Part shown: positions 28,276 to 37,005 of the stretch, in pieces | How the letters are laid out: each line of letters opens with the position of its first letter | Numbering within the stretch: position 1 is the first letter of the stretch | Source: Portibacter lacus | Lineage (GTDB): Bacteria; Bacteroidota; Bacteroidia; Chitinophagales; Saprospiraceae | Assembly (NCBI RefSeq): GCF_021533215.1 | Contig: NZ_JAJNKA010000004.1 | Coordinates: 248,001-312,000, forward strand | Reading direction: 5' to 3' | Length of the DNA: 64,000 nucleotides | The notes under the pieces: generated by a model | Told to the model about the DNA's origin: nothing | The model's database searches: none | What the model saw: the letters and a program-made list of their open reading frames with translations, nothing else | Made by a program: the position numbers and the translations under genes

Positions 28276-30087
28276 ATGAGAAATTTAATATTTACGATGG
28301 TAATCACCATCCGTTGCATGAATGCCATTTTCGCACAAAACCCAACACCGTTTTCATGTACAGGAAGTGATGGTTTCGGATATTACGTGAGTTCTGCAAC
28401 AGAGAATAATGGAACTAACAATACAACTTATTCTAATTCAAGACTGAGCAAAATAGTAACTGCAACTGGGGCAAGAACCACGATTTGCGCTGACTTAGGC
28501 CGATCTGTTAATGGATTAGCTTTTAATCCGCATGATAACTTCCTATATGCAGTTTCTAGATATGATGGAACACTTTCTTCAGGCCAATCTGGCACCTTAT
28601 ACAGAATAGGTGCCAATTGTGAGCGAGCAGTAGTACCCGTAACTGGATCAATTATAAAGTTCAACACAAATAATAGAGCAGATATAGATGCAGCTGGAGG
28701 AAATATTGGCTCAGGTACCTTTGACTTAGATAATAACTACTATGTGAACACTTCTTACACCAATACCGCTTCCACTGGTTTCAGAAATAAATTGCAAAAA
28801 ATCAGAATTAGTACAAGTGGCGCTCAAGTCTTGTCTACTGTGACATTGACCTGTCCAACCTGTGCGGGAGGTGAAGTTCAAATTACAGACATCATCTTCG
28901 ACGAAGCATCTGGATTTCTATTTGGTAGCAATTTCATTGACAAAAAACTATACCGAATTAATCCAGCCACAGGAGCAATGACATCTGTAGGTAATACAGG
29001 TGTTATCAATGGTGGAACCATCTTAGGATTGTATAAAAATAGAGATGGATTGGTAAGAGGAATTGACTCTAATGGAGAAATATATTCTGTTAATCTAACC
29101 TCAGGAGCTTTCACTGATTTTGCCGGCCAAGCAACTTTAAATAGTAAAAATGCAGATGCCGCTTCTGGATGCTATGCACCTCCAGCCATTTCTGGACATT
29201 TGTTCTATGATACGAATAGATTAACAGACAATACAGTAAATGGTAACGGAACACCATTCGCAGGGACAACCAAGATGTATGCGAATCTAGTCCAAAATGG
29301 AATCGTTGTAAAATCTTCTGAAATACTAAGTGACGGAACTTATCAGTTTCTAGGACTATTTTCTGGCAATTATGAGGTCCAAGTTAGTAGTACTCGGGGT
29401 ACCATTAGTTCTGCCGCTCCTGCCCAAAACTTACCTGGAGACTACGAATGGGTCGGCGATCATATCGGTACAAATGCTGGAAGTGACGGCAGTCCGAATG
29501 GCAAACTAACCGTCGCTATTTCAATGGGTGCAGATGTATCTGAAGTCAATTTCGGAATAGATCCCTCCCCTACTGTACCTGTAGAATTTGTATCATTTAC
29601 AGCAAGTCATTCTGAAAACGGAGTGATCCTTAAATGGGTGACTGAAAATGAAATTGACAATGACCACTTTATCATCGAGAAATCAGCAAATGGACGAAAT
29701 TATGTTGTTATAGGGAAAGTTTATGCTGGAGGCAAATATGAGTTTCTAGATCGACAAGCAATAGGCAAGGTTTTTTATAGGCTGAAGCAAGTAGACCTCA
29801 ATGCTGAATTCATGTATAGTGATATCATCACAATCAATATAAATAGCGAAGCAAATATCTCTGTTTATCCAACCATCTTCAAAGATGAAATCAACATAAA
29901 TGTTAATCATTCGAAGCTAGACAAGCTCTACTTTTCATTAACTGATATGACAGGAAGACAAGTATATTCAAGTGCGATAGAGGACCAAGTTATTCAATTA
30001 GAAAGTTTGCTTCCTGGAGTCTACTTCTATAGCATCTATTATGCGGGAGGAAAAGTATTGTTAAGTGATCGACTTATTAAATTATAA
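28276..30087 (+). CDS. T9SS-exported cell-surface protein with DUF6923-like and SdrD B-like parts
   Basis: A 603-aa protein. The ATG at 28276 (MRNLIF) is preferred over an upstream TTG at 28267. A signal peptide (to about residue 21) is followed by a DUF6923-like propeller region (about 25-300, with FNPHDNFLYAVSRYDG and DIIFDEASGFLFGSN). A carbohydrate-binding-like SdrD B domain comes next (about 310-430, SGHLFYDTNR). A linker (VEFVSFTASHSENGVILKW) and a T9SS type A C-terminal domain (VYPTIFKDEINI...LPGVYFYSIYY) close it. It is probably attached to the cell surface. Its function beyond surface display is unknown. Confidence 0.85.
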   Translation: MRNLIFTMVITIRCMNAIFAQNPTPFSCTGSDGFGYYVSSATENNGTNNTTYSNSRLSKIVTATGARTTICADLGRSVNGLAFNPHDNFLYAVSRYDGTLSSGQSGTLYRIGANCERAVVPVTGSIIKFNTNNRADIDAAGGNIGSGTFDLDNNYYVNTSYTNTASTGFRNKLQKIRISTSGAQVLSTVTLTCPTCAGGEVQITDIIFDEASGFLFGSNFIDKKLYRINPATGAMTSVGNTGVINGGTILGLYKNRDGLVRGIDSNGEIYSVNLTSGAFTDFAGQATLNSKNADAASGCYAPPAISGHLFYDTNRLTDNTVNGNGTPFAGTTKMYANLVQNGIVVKSSEILSDGTYQFLGLFSGNYEVQVSSTRGTISSAAPAQNLPGDYEWVGDHIGTNAGSDGSPNGKLTVAISMGADVSEVNFGIDPSPTVPVEFVSFTASHSENGVILKWVTENEIDNDHFIIEKSANGRNYVVIGKVYAGGKYEFLDRQAIGKVFYRLKQVDLNAEFMYSDIITININSEANISVYPTIFKDEININVNHSKLDKLYFSLTDMTGRQVYSSAIEDQVIQLESLLPGVYFYSIYYAGGKVLLSDRLIKL

Positions 30088-30178
30088 TCTACGAGAATTA
30101 CCTAGATTGAAAAATACGCTTTTTGCGCGATTTACAGATCTAGAAATTCCCAGATATTTGTATTGAAAATTAACGGAG

Positions 30179-30307
30179 ATGATTAAAATCAAAAGGTATT
30201 TGAAAAAGGATGGAATCATACGCTTCGGAAGTGAAGAAGAATTGATTATCCTTTCGAAAAACAAAGGATTTAAAATAAAACAGCGAGTACGAAGGTTCTC
30301 GTCATAA
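30179..30307 (+). CDS. 42-aa basic small protein
   Basis: An open frame of 42 codons starting ATG directly after TAACGGAG, a good ribosome-binding sequence for this genome. The product (MIKIKRYLKKDGIIRFG..., ending RRVRR-like FSS) is basic with alternating hydrophobic and charged residues, suggesting a short beta/alpha peptide. It lies 27 bp before the Lys/Ala-rich small gene and they are probably co-transcribed. No family is recognised. Confidence 0.5.
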   Translation: MIKIKRYLKKDGIIRFGSEEELIILSKNKGFKIKQRVRRFSS

Positions 30308-30334
30308 CAATAACACTTTAAAAAAAAAATCAAA

Positions 30335-30496
30335 ATGGCACAAACAAAAACAGAAAAGAGAAATCAAGCTAAAAAGGTAGCTGAACAAAGCGCAGCAAAA
30401 AAGAAAGCAATAAGAGCTGGAAAAGGAAATATAGCTGCAACAGCGAATCCTAAAGCAAAAGGAAAATCTGCTGTTCCACAAACGAAGAAAAAGTAG
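30335..30496 (+). CDS. 53-aa Lys/Ala-rich small basic protein
   Basis: An open frame of 53 codons from MAQTKTEKRNQAKK to PQTKKK, about one third Lys/Arg with Ala, Gly and Gln. It is low in hydrophobic residues and probably disordered. Such composition resembles small nucleic-acid-associated proteins of Bacteroidota, but no named family is claimed. It has a purine-rich leader and is followed 20 bp later by a strong terminator, which supports a real short transcript. Confidence 0.6.
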   Translation: MAQTKTEKRNQAKKVAEQSAAKKKAIRAGKGNIAATANPKAKGKSAVPQTKKK

Positions 30497-30516
30497 TCTT
30501 TAAAATTTATCGGTCT

Positions 30517-30556
30517 GCCGGTTCACCTCGTAGTAAAGGTCAACCGGCTTTTTTAT
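30517..30556 (+). terminator. strong intrinsic terminator after the small basic gene
   Basis: A 12-bp stem (GCCGGTTCACCT with AGGTCAACCGGC, one mismatch), an 8-nt loop and a following run of six T. It closes the plus-strand unit 28276-30496 or the small genes alone. Confidence 0.88.
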
Positions 30557-30598
30557 TTCTAACTAGCTCAACCCCTCTCCCGAAACCTGCTGAAATAG

Positions 30599-31240
30599 CT
30601 ACTCCGTAATCCCAATCTTCATGGCATACTTCACTAACCCTGCTGTATTCTTTACATCTAATTTGTCCAGTAAATTTCTTCGGTGCGTATCGACTGTTCT
30701 AATACTGATGTATAATTTTTCTGCGATTTCAGGATTAGAATACTCCTCTGCGATCAGTTTCAGCACTTCTAATTCTCTTTTAGTCAATGGCACTTCTAAT
30801 GATCTTCCCGTCGGCTTCGTACCCTGAGTAATATGCTTAATCAACACTGAAGAGACATGATTACTGTAGTAGGTATTACCATTGTTAACAGTATTAATAG
30901 CTCGAAGCATTTCTTCACTCCCTGAATCTTTTAAAATATATCCTTTCGCACCCGCTTCTAATATTTTCACAATATAATTATCTTCGAAATGCATGGACAG
31001 TGCTAGAATCCTGACTTCCGGATAAGTAATTAATATTTCTTTGGTCAATGTGATTCCACTTTCACTACCTAGACTAATATCCATTAAAATAACATCAGGT
31101 AGTGACTGAGCGAGCGAGGCAATCGTTTCTTTTGTGTTCGAAGTACTCCAAATCACCTCCATGTTTTCTACATCTTCTATAATCGATGTGACGCCATCTC
31201 TGAATATTTTATGATCATCAACAATACCTATTTTTATCAT
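30599..31240 (-). CDS. NarL/FixJ family response regulator
   Basis: A 213-aa response regulator. The receiver domain (1-120) has acidic residues at 8-9, phosphoacceptor Asp54 in VILMDISLG and Lys104 in YILKDSG. The LuxR-type HTH domain (about 148-210) reads LTKRELEVLKLIAEEYSNPEIAE and ISIRTVDTHRRNLLDKL. It overlaps the 3' end of the upstream kinase gene by 4 bp (ATGA), so the two are translationally coupled and very likely a cognate pair. The regulated genes are unknown. Confidence 0.93.
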   Translation of the reverse strand: MIKIGIVDDHKIFRDGVTSIIEDVENMEVIWSTSNTKETIASLAQSLPDVILMDISLGSESGITLTKEILITYPEVRILALSMHFEDNYIVKILEAGAKGYILKDSGSEEMLRAINTVNNGNTYYSNHVSSVLIKHITQGTKPTGRSLEVPLTKRELEVLKLIAEEYSNPEIAEKLYISIRTVDTHRRNLLDKLDVKNTAGLVKYAMKIGITE

Positions 31241-32220
31241 TTTTTTGTTTTTAGAGGGATGATGATTTGCGAAAGCAAGCCATTTCCAGGACTTGATTCC
31301 ATCTCGAAAATTCCATGTAAGGTTTTCACTCTAGTTGCAATATTCTGCAATCCCATTCCGCTCTCTACTTCTTCTATGTTCATTCCTTTTCCATTATCCT
31401 CAATGGTCAACTGCAATTTATCGTCATATGTTCTGAGTTGAATGTGAATTTCTGTGCATTCGGAGTATTTAATAGCGTTGTTAATGACTTCTTGAACAAT
31501 TCTGAAAATATTAAGCTCGATCACATGGTCTAAGATACCTTCTTCGATTTTCAGTTGATAAAAAATGGTGATATTCATCGAATTATGCTCATTGATCCTT
31601 TTCGCCATGTTTTCGATCGCTGTCACTAAGCCGAAATCTTTAAGGCTGCTAGGCATTAAGTCATGTGAAATCTGCCGAATGTCTCTGGAAGTATCTATGA
31701 TCATTTGATTAATAGAGTCCAATTTGCTTTTCACTTTCTCATTCGTCGCTAATCCGTATAATGCATCTACTTGCAGTTTAATAGTGGACATCATAGGACC
31801 TACTCCATCGTGAATTTCTTTCGACATTCTGGTTCTCTCTCTTTCTTGTCCTAGAATCAGGTTCAATGTTGCGGTGTCTTGGGATTCCACATTCTCAGTG
31901 GTATCGATGATCGTAATAAGGAAGTTATCCTTCAATTTCTTCCCTCTAATATTGACATATCTACCACCGACATGAATTCTCTGAAGGTTAAATCCTTTTC
32001 GCTTATTATCTAGAAGTCGTTTGATGGATTTCCGTACTCGATCGGACTTAATAATCCCGAATAAGTCCAGGCCTGTAAGTTGGTCAATATCAGACTTTAT
32101 ATTCAATAATTTCCTGGCTTGTTTATTCGCATTAAGGATTTGACCATCTGTAGTAAATGTGATTACACCGAAAGGAATCCCCGCTATCAAATCTCTTAGC
32201 GCATCTGTGTCTTGAATCAT
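31237..32220 (-). CDS. cytoplasmic PAS-domain sensor histidine kinase (HisKA_3)
   Basis: A 327-aa kinase with no membrane helix. A PAS domain covers about residues 5-105 (GIPFGVITFTTDGQILNAN). The HisKA_3 domain has phospho-acceptor His137 in SKEIHDGVGPMMS. The HATPase domain follows (about 225-325) with FRIVQEVINNAIKYSE, IEDNGKGM and GMGLQNIATRV. It probably senses an internal signal such as redox state or a ligand, because the PAS domain lies in the cytoplasm. It overlaps the downstream response regulator by 4 bp and forms a two-gene system with it. Confidence 0.92.
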   Translation of the reverse strand: MIQDTDALRDLIAGIPFGVITFTTDGQILNANKQARKLLNIKSDIDQLTGLDLFGIIKSDRVRKSIKRLLDNKRKGFNLQRIHVGGRYVNIRGKKLKDNFLITIIDTTENVESQDTATLNLILGQERERTRMSKEIHDGVGPMMSTIKLQVDALYGLATNEKVKSKLDSINQMIIDTSRDIRQISHDLMPSSLKDFGLVTAIENMAKRINEHNSMNITIFYQLKIEEGILDHVIELNIFRIVQEVINNAIKYSECTEIHIQLRTYDDKLQLTIEDNGKGMNIEEVESGMGLQNIATRVKTLHGIFEMESSPGNGLLSQIIIPLKTKK

Positions 32221-32295
32221 ATTGCAATTTACAAAAGGAATAACTTTTTATTCGAACAAATAATTGAACGAAGAACTTAGATAATAAAAACAATA

Positions 32296-32775
32296 ATGGA
32301 TATTCAAGCTTCAACTTCAATCATTGCAGATACAACGGCTAAAATTTCAGCAATTTCTGCGTTACCTATACCATTAGTTGATGTGGCAGGGATGACTTAT
32401 TTTCAATATACAATGGTTCAGAGATTAGCTGATGAACATGGCGTAAAAGTAGATGACACAACGAATCTTATCATATCGTCTCTTTTATCTTCTTTAATTT
32501 CTAAACTGATTACTACAGGAGTAACAGCACTAGCGTCGAAGACAAAATTAGACAAGATGCTTCAAGACTCCCTGATTCGAGCAAGTATTTCGGGTTTTCT
32601 GACGACAATTACTGGAGAAGTGTATGATGCTCACTTTAGAAAAGGAGGAAACCTAGATAATATAACGCTGAATTCATTCGTGAGTTACTTCCAAGATCAG
32701 TTTTCATCGGACAGATGGAGTTTCAATCAATTAACTGAAGATTTCATGCAGACATTAGACAGTGAGTTCGCATAA
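32296..32775 (+). CDS. DUF697-like protein without GTPase domain
   Basis: A 159-aa protein whose first 80 residues resemble DUF697, the hydrophobic tail domain of YcjF-type GTPases. The match includes ISALPIPLVDVAGMTYFQYTMVQRLAD, a short gap and a Ser/Leu/Ile-rich helix (about 60-85). The remaining C-terminal half is not recognised. No GTPase is encoded beside it. It is divergent from the PAS kinase (75-bp gap) and 86 bp upstream of the CPA2 antiporter, so an association with membrane transport is possible but unproven. Confidence 0.65.
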   Translation: MDIQASTSIIADTTAKISAISALPIPLVDVAGMTYFQYTMVQRLADEHGVKVDDTTNLIISSLLSSLISKLITTGVTALASKTKLDKMLQDSLIRASISGFLTTITGEVYDAHFRKGGNLDNITLNSFVSYFQDQFSSDRWSFNQLTEDFMQTLDSEFA

Positions 32776-32828
32776 ACAAAAACCTAAAATCTAATAAAAT
32801 TTTAATAGTTTATACACAGTATATATAG

Positions 32829-32836
32829 TAAATTTG
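32829..32836 (+). promoter_or_regulatory. candidate Bacteroidota -7 promoter box of the antiporter gene
   Basis: TAAATTTG fits the Bacteroidota TAnnTTTG -7 consensus and lies 25 bp before the antiporter ATG. No convincing -33 TTTG was seen at the right distance. Confidence 0.4.
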
Positions 32837-32861
32837 TAATATATAAGTTTACTTTTACACT

Positions 32862-34034
32862 ATGATATTTTTAGCCTCATTTGACCCATTAGTTGGTTTA
32901 ATTTCTATACTTGCCATTCTCGCAATAGCGGTAAGTTATGTGTTAAAAAAGATTAAACAACCCTTCATCATCGGTTACATTTTGATGGGTATTATGTTAG
33001 GTCAGACTGAATTCATTCAAGATGCAGAAGCAATTCATCGATTAGGCGAGCTCGGAATTATATTGCTAATGTTTTTCATTGGTATGGAAATAAGTCTTCC
33101 TGATTTAGTTAAGAAATGGAAGATTGCCATTATCGGCACCAGTATGCAGATTGCGCTCAGTGTAGCAATGCTCTTAATACTTGGATTTTTCTTTGACTGG
33201 AATATAAAAAGATCCATCATACTCGGGTTTGTCATCGCACTCAGTAGTTCAGCTATTGTCATCAAACTCCTCTCCGATAAAGAATTAATAGATACCAAGT
33301 TAGGCCAGAACATCCTAAGTATTCTCTTAACACAGGACATCTTGATAGTACCCTTATTGATCTTAACCTCATTTATGGGAGGAGAACAGATATCTACATC
33401 TTCTGCTATATTGATGATAATAGGCGGTGCACTTATTGTTGCTATTTTGGTATATATATTTAAGAAACAGACCATCATACTTCCGTTTTCTAAAGGGCTG
33501 GAAGAAGATCATGAACTTCAGGTCTTCGTGGCTATTTTATCCTGTTTTGGATTTGCGCTACTTACTTCTTTATTCGGATTATCTGGTGCATTGGGAGCAT
33601 TCATAGGAGGAATGGTAATGCACGCTGGAAAATCGACAGATTGGATTCATGATGTATTGCATTCGTTACGTGTTCTTTTCGTTGCCTTTTTCTTTATAGG
33701 AATCGGACTTCAGATCGATTTCACCTTCGTATGGGAGAATTTGAGAGAAATCTCCATCGTACTTATCATGGTATATCTTACTAACCATGCGATTAATTCA
33801 TTTATTCTTAAATTATTTGGAAATACTTGGCGAGAAGCCATATTGGGTGGTTCTATTTTAGGGCAGATTGGAGAACTTAGTTTTCTAATTAGTCTATCAG
33901 CATTTAATTTAGGAATCCTTGCTCGTTACGGGTATAACTTTACGATCAGTCTTATTTCCTTGACCATGATTATCAGTCCATTTTGGGTAGGACTAACAGA
34001 GTTATTTCTAAAGAAATATAAGCTTCCAAGTTAA
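32862..34034 (+). CDS. CPA2-type cation:proton antiporter
   Basis: A 390-aa polytopic inner-membrane protein with about 12-13 helices, matching the Na+/H+ exchanger domain of Kef/CPA2 transporters. Landmarks are the VLKKIKQPFIIGYILMGIMLG opening, LGELGIILLMFFIGMEI, ALSSSAIVIKLLSDKE and LSGALGAFIGGMVM. The C-terminal TrkA_N/RCK regulatory domain of KefB/KefC is absent, so it is the short antiporter form. It is convergent with the universal stress protein gene and shares its stop-codon bases with it. A function in K+ or Na+ and pH homeostasis is expected. Confidence 0.88.
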   Translation: MIFLASFDPLVGLISILAILAIAVSYVLKKIKQPFIIGYILMGIMLGQTEFIQDAEAIHRLGELGIILLMFFIGMEISLPDLVKKWKIAIIGTSMQIALSVAMLLILGFFFDWNIKRSIILGFVIALSSSAIVIKLLSDKELIDTKLGQNILSILLTQDILIVPLLILTSFMGGEQISTSSAILMIIGGALIVAILVYIFKKQTIILPFSKGLEEDHELQVFVAILSCFGFALLTSLFGLSGALGAFIGGMVMHAGKSTDWIHDVLHSLRVLFVAFFFIGIGLQIDFTFVWENLREISIVLIMVYLTNHAINSFILKLFGNTWREAILGGSILGQIGELSFLISLSAFNLGILARYGYNFTISLISLTMIISPFWVGLTELFLKKYKLPS

Positions 34035-34807
34035 ATTTCCACTTCGTGGTGAATCATTAACGGAATACCCATAGAGAATATAGTTTTCATTAGTTTCGTC
34101 CCTAGAAACACTTGAAAAGCATTTTGATTATAACCAACTAAGAATAACATATCAATGTGTTCTTTCTCAAGCATTTCTATATCAAAATCTAATTTACCTC
34201 CAGCAGTAATTCCCATTACAGTAGACATTCGTCGCCACAAATTAGAGGTGTGTTTCTTCTCTTCATAATGATGAACCGTGATTTTATCACTGTCGACTTT
34301 TAATAATTTCAAGTCAGCCTTTAATTTTTCAAGGTCATTATCCCGACGAGCGATTAACCAGAGGCTATTCAATCCATTAAACTGCACTTTAGGCGGAATA
34401 ACGAGTAAGGGACACTGAGAAGCTATCGTTAGGTAAGCAATTTTACTATTTAAAAACTTGGTGAAGGTATTCTTGTAGATTTGAGTTTCAAAAGTTACAA
34501 AGTCATACTTTGCACTTAATGCTTGCACAGCCTCCACTTCAGATCCTTGGTAGGCTAGATATTTTACATTTACACTTCCAGCTTTGATGCTTTCTTGAAA
34601 TGGTTCAAGGGCTTTTTTGAGCAACTTTAGAATTCCTTCTCCATATGACTTATTTGGGAAAGAGAAATGTCTATTGTAGTCAGCTTTTGGATAGCAATGA
34701 ACTAAATTTATAGGAAGTGAAAATTCACTTGCAATTTTTATTACATAATTTAAATATCCATCATACTGCTTTCTTAAATCAAATACTATTAAAATTCCTT
34801 TCTTCAT
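34031..34807 (-). CDS. universal stress protein-like protein
   Basis: A 258-aa cytoplasmic protein with a UspA-like N-terminal half: KKGILIVFDLRKQYDGYLNYVIKIASEFSL and the strand VTFETQIYKNTFTKFLNS. A related but weaker second half follows (LWLIARRDNDLEKLKADLKLLK). The ATP-binding Gly motif GxxGxxx is not clear, so nucleotide binding is uncertain. It lies convergent to the CPA2 antiporter. Usp proteins are often encoded with such transporters in Bacteroidota. It is 13 bp downstream of the racemase gene on the same strand. Confidence 0.7.
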   Translation of the reverse strand: MKKGILIVFDLRKQYDGYLNYVIKIASEFSLPINLVHCYPKADYNRHFSFPNKSYGEGILKLLKKALEPFQESIKAGSVNVKYLAYQGSEVEAVQALSAKYDFVTFETQIYKNTFTKFLNSKIAYLTIASQCPLLVIPPKVQFNGLNSLWLIARRDNDLEKLKADLKLLKVDSDKITVHHYEEKKHTSNLWRRMSTVMGITAGGKLDFDIEMLEKEHIDMLFLVGYNQNAFQVFLGTKLMKTIFSMGIPLMIHHEVEI

Positions 34808-34820
34808 CTATTGGTGGTTA

Positions 34821-35909
34821 TTAAGTAATAAACATGTCATTGATCTCCGCGCTAATTTTTCCTAATCCAGGCTGTAATTTCGGATACATAAGACCCTCCT
34901 TAATGGTAAATAAATTCTGAAAAGGATCATTCTCAAAATCTAAATGAGCATCCAGGTCAGCGAACTGGATGTTAGGTCGACTTAGTGCTAAGTGCAACCC
35001 TGAAGAAATGCCTAGTGCACATTCATCTAGACATCCGATCATCACCTCATTGTTTACTGCCTTAGAAACGCTATTGATATGCATTGCTTCTTCCAGTCCT
35101 CCTACCTTCTGAATTTTTATGTTAATCATATCTATTGCTGAATTCTTTGCTATTCTAAATGCATCCTTCAGGTGTTTCAAACTTTCATCTGCCATGATCG
35201 GCAACGTTCCATTATTACCCTCATCAAAATTAGGAAGTTCTGAACCTATTGCCATTGGCTGTTCCAATATTTCCACATTATAAGGATGTGCTTCTTTTAT
35301 GAATCGCACCGTTTCATCCAAATCAAAGCCTTGATTTCCGTCAAATCTAATACGAATTACAGGACCAAATTGCTCCCTTATTTTTCTAATTCTTTCTATG
35401 TCATTATCAATATCTAATCCTCCTTTCACCTTTAAGATAAAAAATCCTTTACTGATAATTTCTGCAGCCTCTTCTAATGTTTCATCTGTAGGCAATATTC
35501 CTATAGTCACACTGGTAGGAATAGAATGTCTGTATCCGCCTAAAACTTGGTATAATGGCAAATTCGTTCTACGTGCTAGCAAATCGAATAAAGCCATATC
35601 TATCATCGCTAAAGTCGAATTGTGATTCGGCAATACTTTTCTAAAATGCTCTAAAATTTCTCCTCTACAGTAAGGATTCTTACCTTCTAAATATGGAATA
35701 ACAACCGTTGTTATGGCTTTTTCAACCATCGCTGGATCTTCATGAGTGACGGCTAAATCAGGAGCCGCACAACCATATCCACACATTCCACTTCTTGTGG
35801 ATATTTTCAATATAAAATTAGTAGCTTCCGAAATCGTTTCGTAGGCAATAGTATAAGGTTTTCTCAAACACAAATCCAATTTCACAAACTTAATCTTATC
35901 GATTAACAT
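34821..35909 (-). CDS. enolase-superfamily epimerase, probable N-acetyl-D-glutamate racemase or dipeptide epimerase
   Basis: A 362-aa member of the mandelate racemase/muconate lactonising family. The catalytic bases are visible: Lys in FILKVKGG and Lys in MINIKIQKVGG. The metal ligands are Asp in IRFDGNQGF, Glu in VEILEQPM and Asp in MADESL. The DxD of dipeptide epimerases occurs as FADLDAHL. It overlaps the upstream DUF1611 (DgcN-type) gene by 14 bp. In the published D-glutamate pathway DgcA racemises N-acetyl-D-Glu next to DgcN, which makes that role likely. L-Ala-D/L-Glu epimerase is the alternative. Confidence 0.82.
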   Translation of the reverse strand: MLIDKIKFVKLDLCLRKPYTIAYETISEATNFILKISTRSGMCGYGCAAPDLAVTHEDPAMVEKAITTVVIPYLEGKNPYCRGEILEHFRKVLPNHNSTLAMIDMALFDLLARRTNLPLYQVLGGYRHSIPTSVTIGILPTDETLEEAAEIISKGFFILKVKGGLDIDNDIERIRKIREQFGPVIRIRFDGNQGFDLDETVRFIKEAHPYNVEILEQPMAIGSELPNFDEGNNGTLPIMADESLKHLKDAFRIAKNSAIDMINIKIQKVGGLEEAMHINSVSKAVNNEVMIGCLDECALGISSGLHLALSRPNIQFADLDAHLDFENDPFQNLFTIKEGLMYPKLQPGLGKISAEINDMFIT

Positions 35910-36969
35910 AGTTTTTAATTATAAGGTCCACTAATTCGTTAGGTCCATGAGCAAGCACATCAAATGCTGGCAAATTTACTTCTTCTGTGATACGCTCGCA
36001 AGCATCACTGATTTCATTAGGTTTTAGTCCCTCGTGATTCACCGTTATAGCGATGACCTTCTTTCCCGAAATGACTTGAATCGCATGAATTTGTTCTGTC
36101 AATGAATGTAACTTGTAACCTGGAAAACCATCATACTCTAGTCTAGTAGGAGCATGTTGTAATACCACATAATCAGGTCTTCCTGCCGCCAGAATCTCAA
36201 ATCCACCAGGATATGCTGGGTTCATTAAACTCCCCTGCCCTTCTATAACAATCACATCTGGCTTCTTTTCTTTATATGCACTGACAACTGCATGTTCTAT
36301 TTCGCCAGAAACAAAGTCATTTATACAACTGTCCATTATCATAGAAAACTGCGCTCCCTGCATCCAAGCTGTCTGGCCTGTCCCTACCATCTCAGCCTTC
36401 TTCCCTTTATTTCTTAGTCCATGTACGATCATCCATGCAGTGGTTCTTTTTCCAATTGCGGAATCCGTCCCAAGAACAGCTAATTTTAAGCAGTCTACTT
36501 TTTCTATTTCGCCAGTAAAAAAATGCAATTGATCTCTATTTGGTGTTTTTCTGACATCTCTAATTTGAACATCATTTTCATCAGCAAGCTTTTGGATTTC
36601 TGCATTATTACTGATAAAATCATGCAAGCCACTGTCTATATTCAGACCAGCTAAGACCGCCTTCTTGATCACACTTAGTGCTTCAGATGGCAACCTTCCT
36701 CCATCTGGAGCAAGACCAATAACAAAATATTTGGGTGCATGATCACTTAAGGCTTCTAATGCAGATTCTAAATTTTTAAAAATAGGAATTCCATTTCTTT
36801 TTCCATCCAGTACTTCTCCTGCATCTCCACCAGCATATTTCTGATCTATAATTCCTAGTACATCATATCGATCTGTAAATCGAACTAATCCATGCGCCGT
36901 TTTACCTTCTGGTAAGGTAAATGCACCGTCACAATAAACAATAGCGTTCCCGCTGATCTTAGTGGTCAT
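35896..36969 (-). CDS. DUF1611 (DgcN-type) protein, probable D-glutamate N-acetyltransferase
   Basis: A 357-aa two-domain protein. The N-terminal Rossmann-like part spans about residues 1-130, with KYFVIGLAPDGGRLP. The C-terminal P-loop part starts near residue 165 with VLGTDSAIGKRTTAW and continues through VEMVGTGQTAWMQGAQ and VIVIEGQGSLMNPAYPGG. This is the DUF1611 family. Characterised members called DgcN N-acetylate D-glutamate before racemisation by DgcA. The epimerase gene overlaps its 3' end by 14 bp, so both are translationally coupled. The gene name is inferred from this pairing and is not tested here. Confidence 0.8.
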   Translation of the reverse strand: MTTKISGNAIVYCDGAFTLPEGKTAHGLVRFTDRYDVLGIIDQKYAGGDAGEVLDGKRNGIPIFKNLESALEALSDHAPKYFVIGLAPDGGRLPSEALSVIKKAVLAGLNIDSGLHDFISNNAEIQKLADENDVQIRDVRKTPNRDQLHFFTGEIEKVDCLKLAVLGTDSAIGKRTTAWMIVHGLRNKGKKAEMVGTGQTAWMQGAQFSMIMDSCINDFVSGEIEHAVVSAYKEKKPDVIVIEGQGSLMNPAYPGGFEILAAGRPDYVVLQHAPTRLEYDGFPGYKLHSLTEQIHAIQVISGKKVIAITVNHEGLKPNEISDACERITEEVNLPAFDVLAHGPNELVDLIIKNYVNR

Positions 36970-37005
36970 TAAATTTAGTTTTATATTTTATTTTGATTAA
37001 AAAAA

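Noticed and set aside
33035-33478. 147-codon minus-strand frame inside the antiporter
   Set aside because: Shadow of a hydrophobic membrane gene; no ribosome site or family features.
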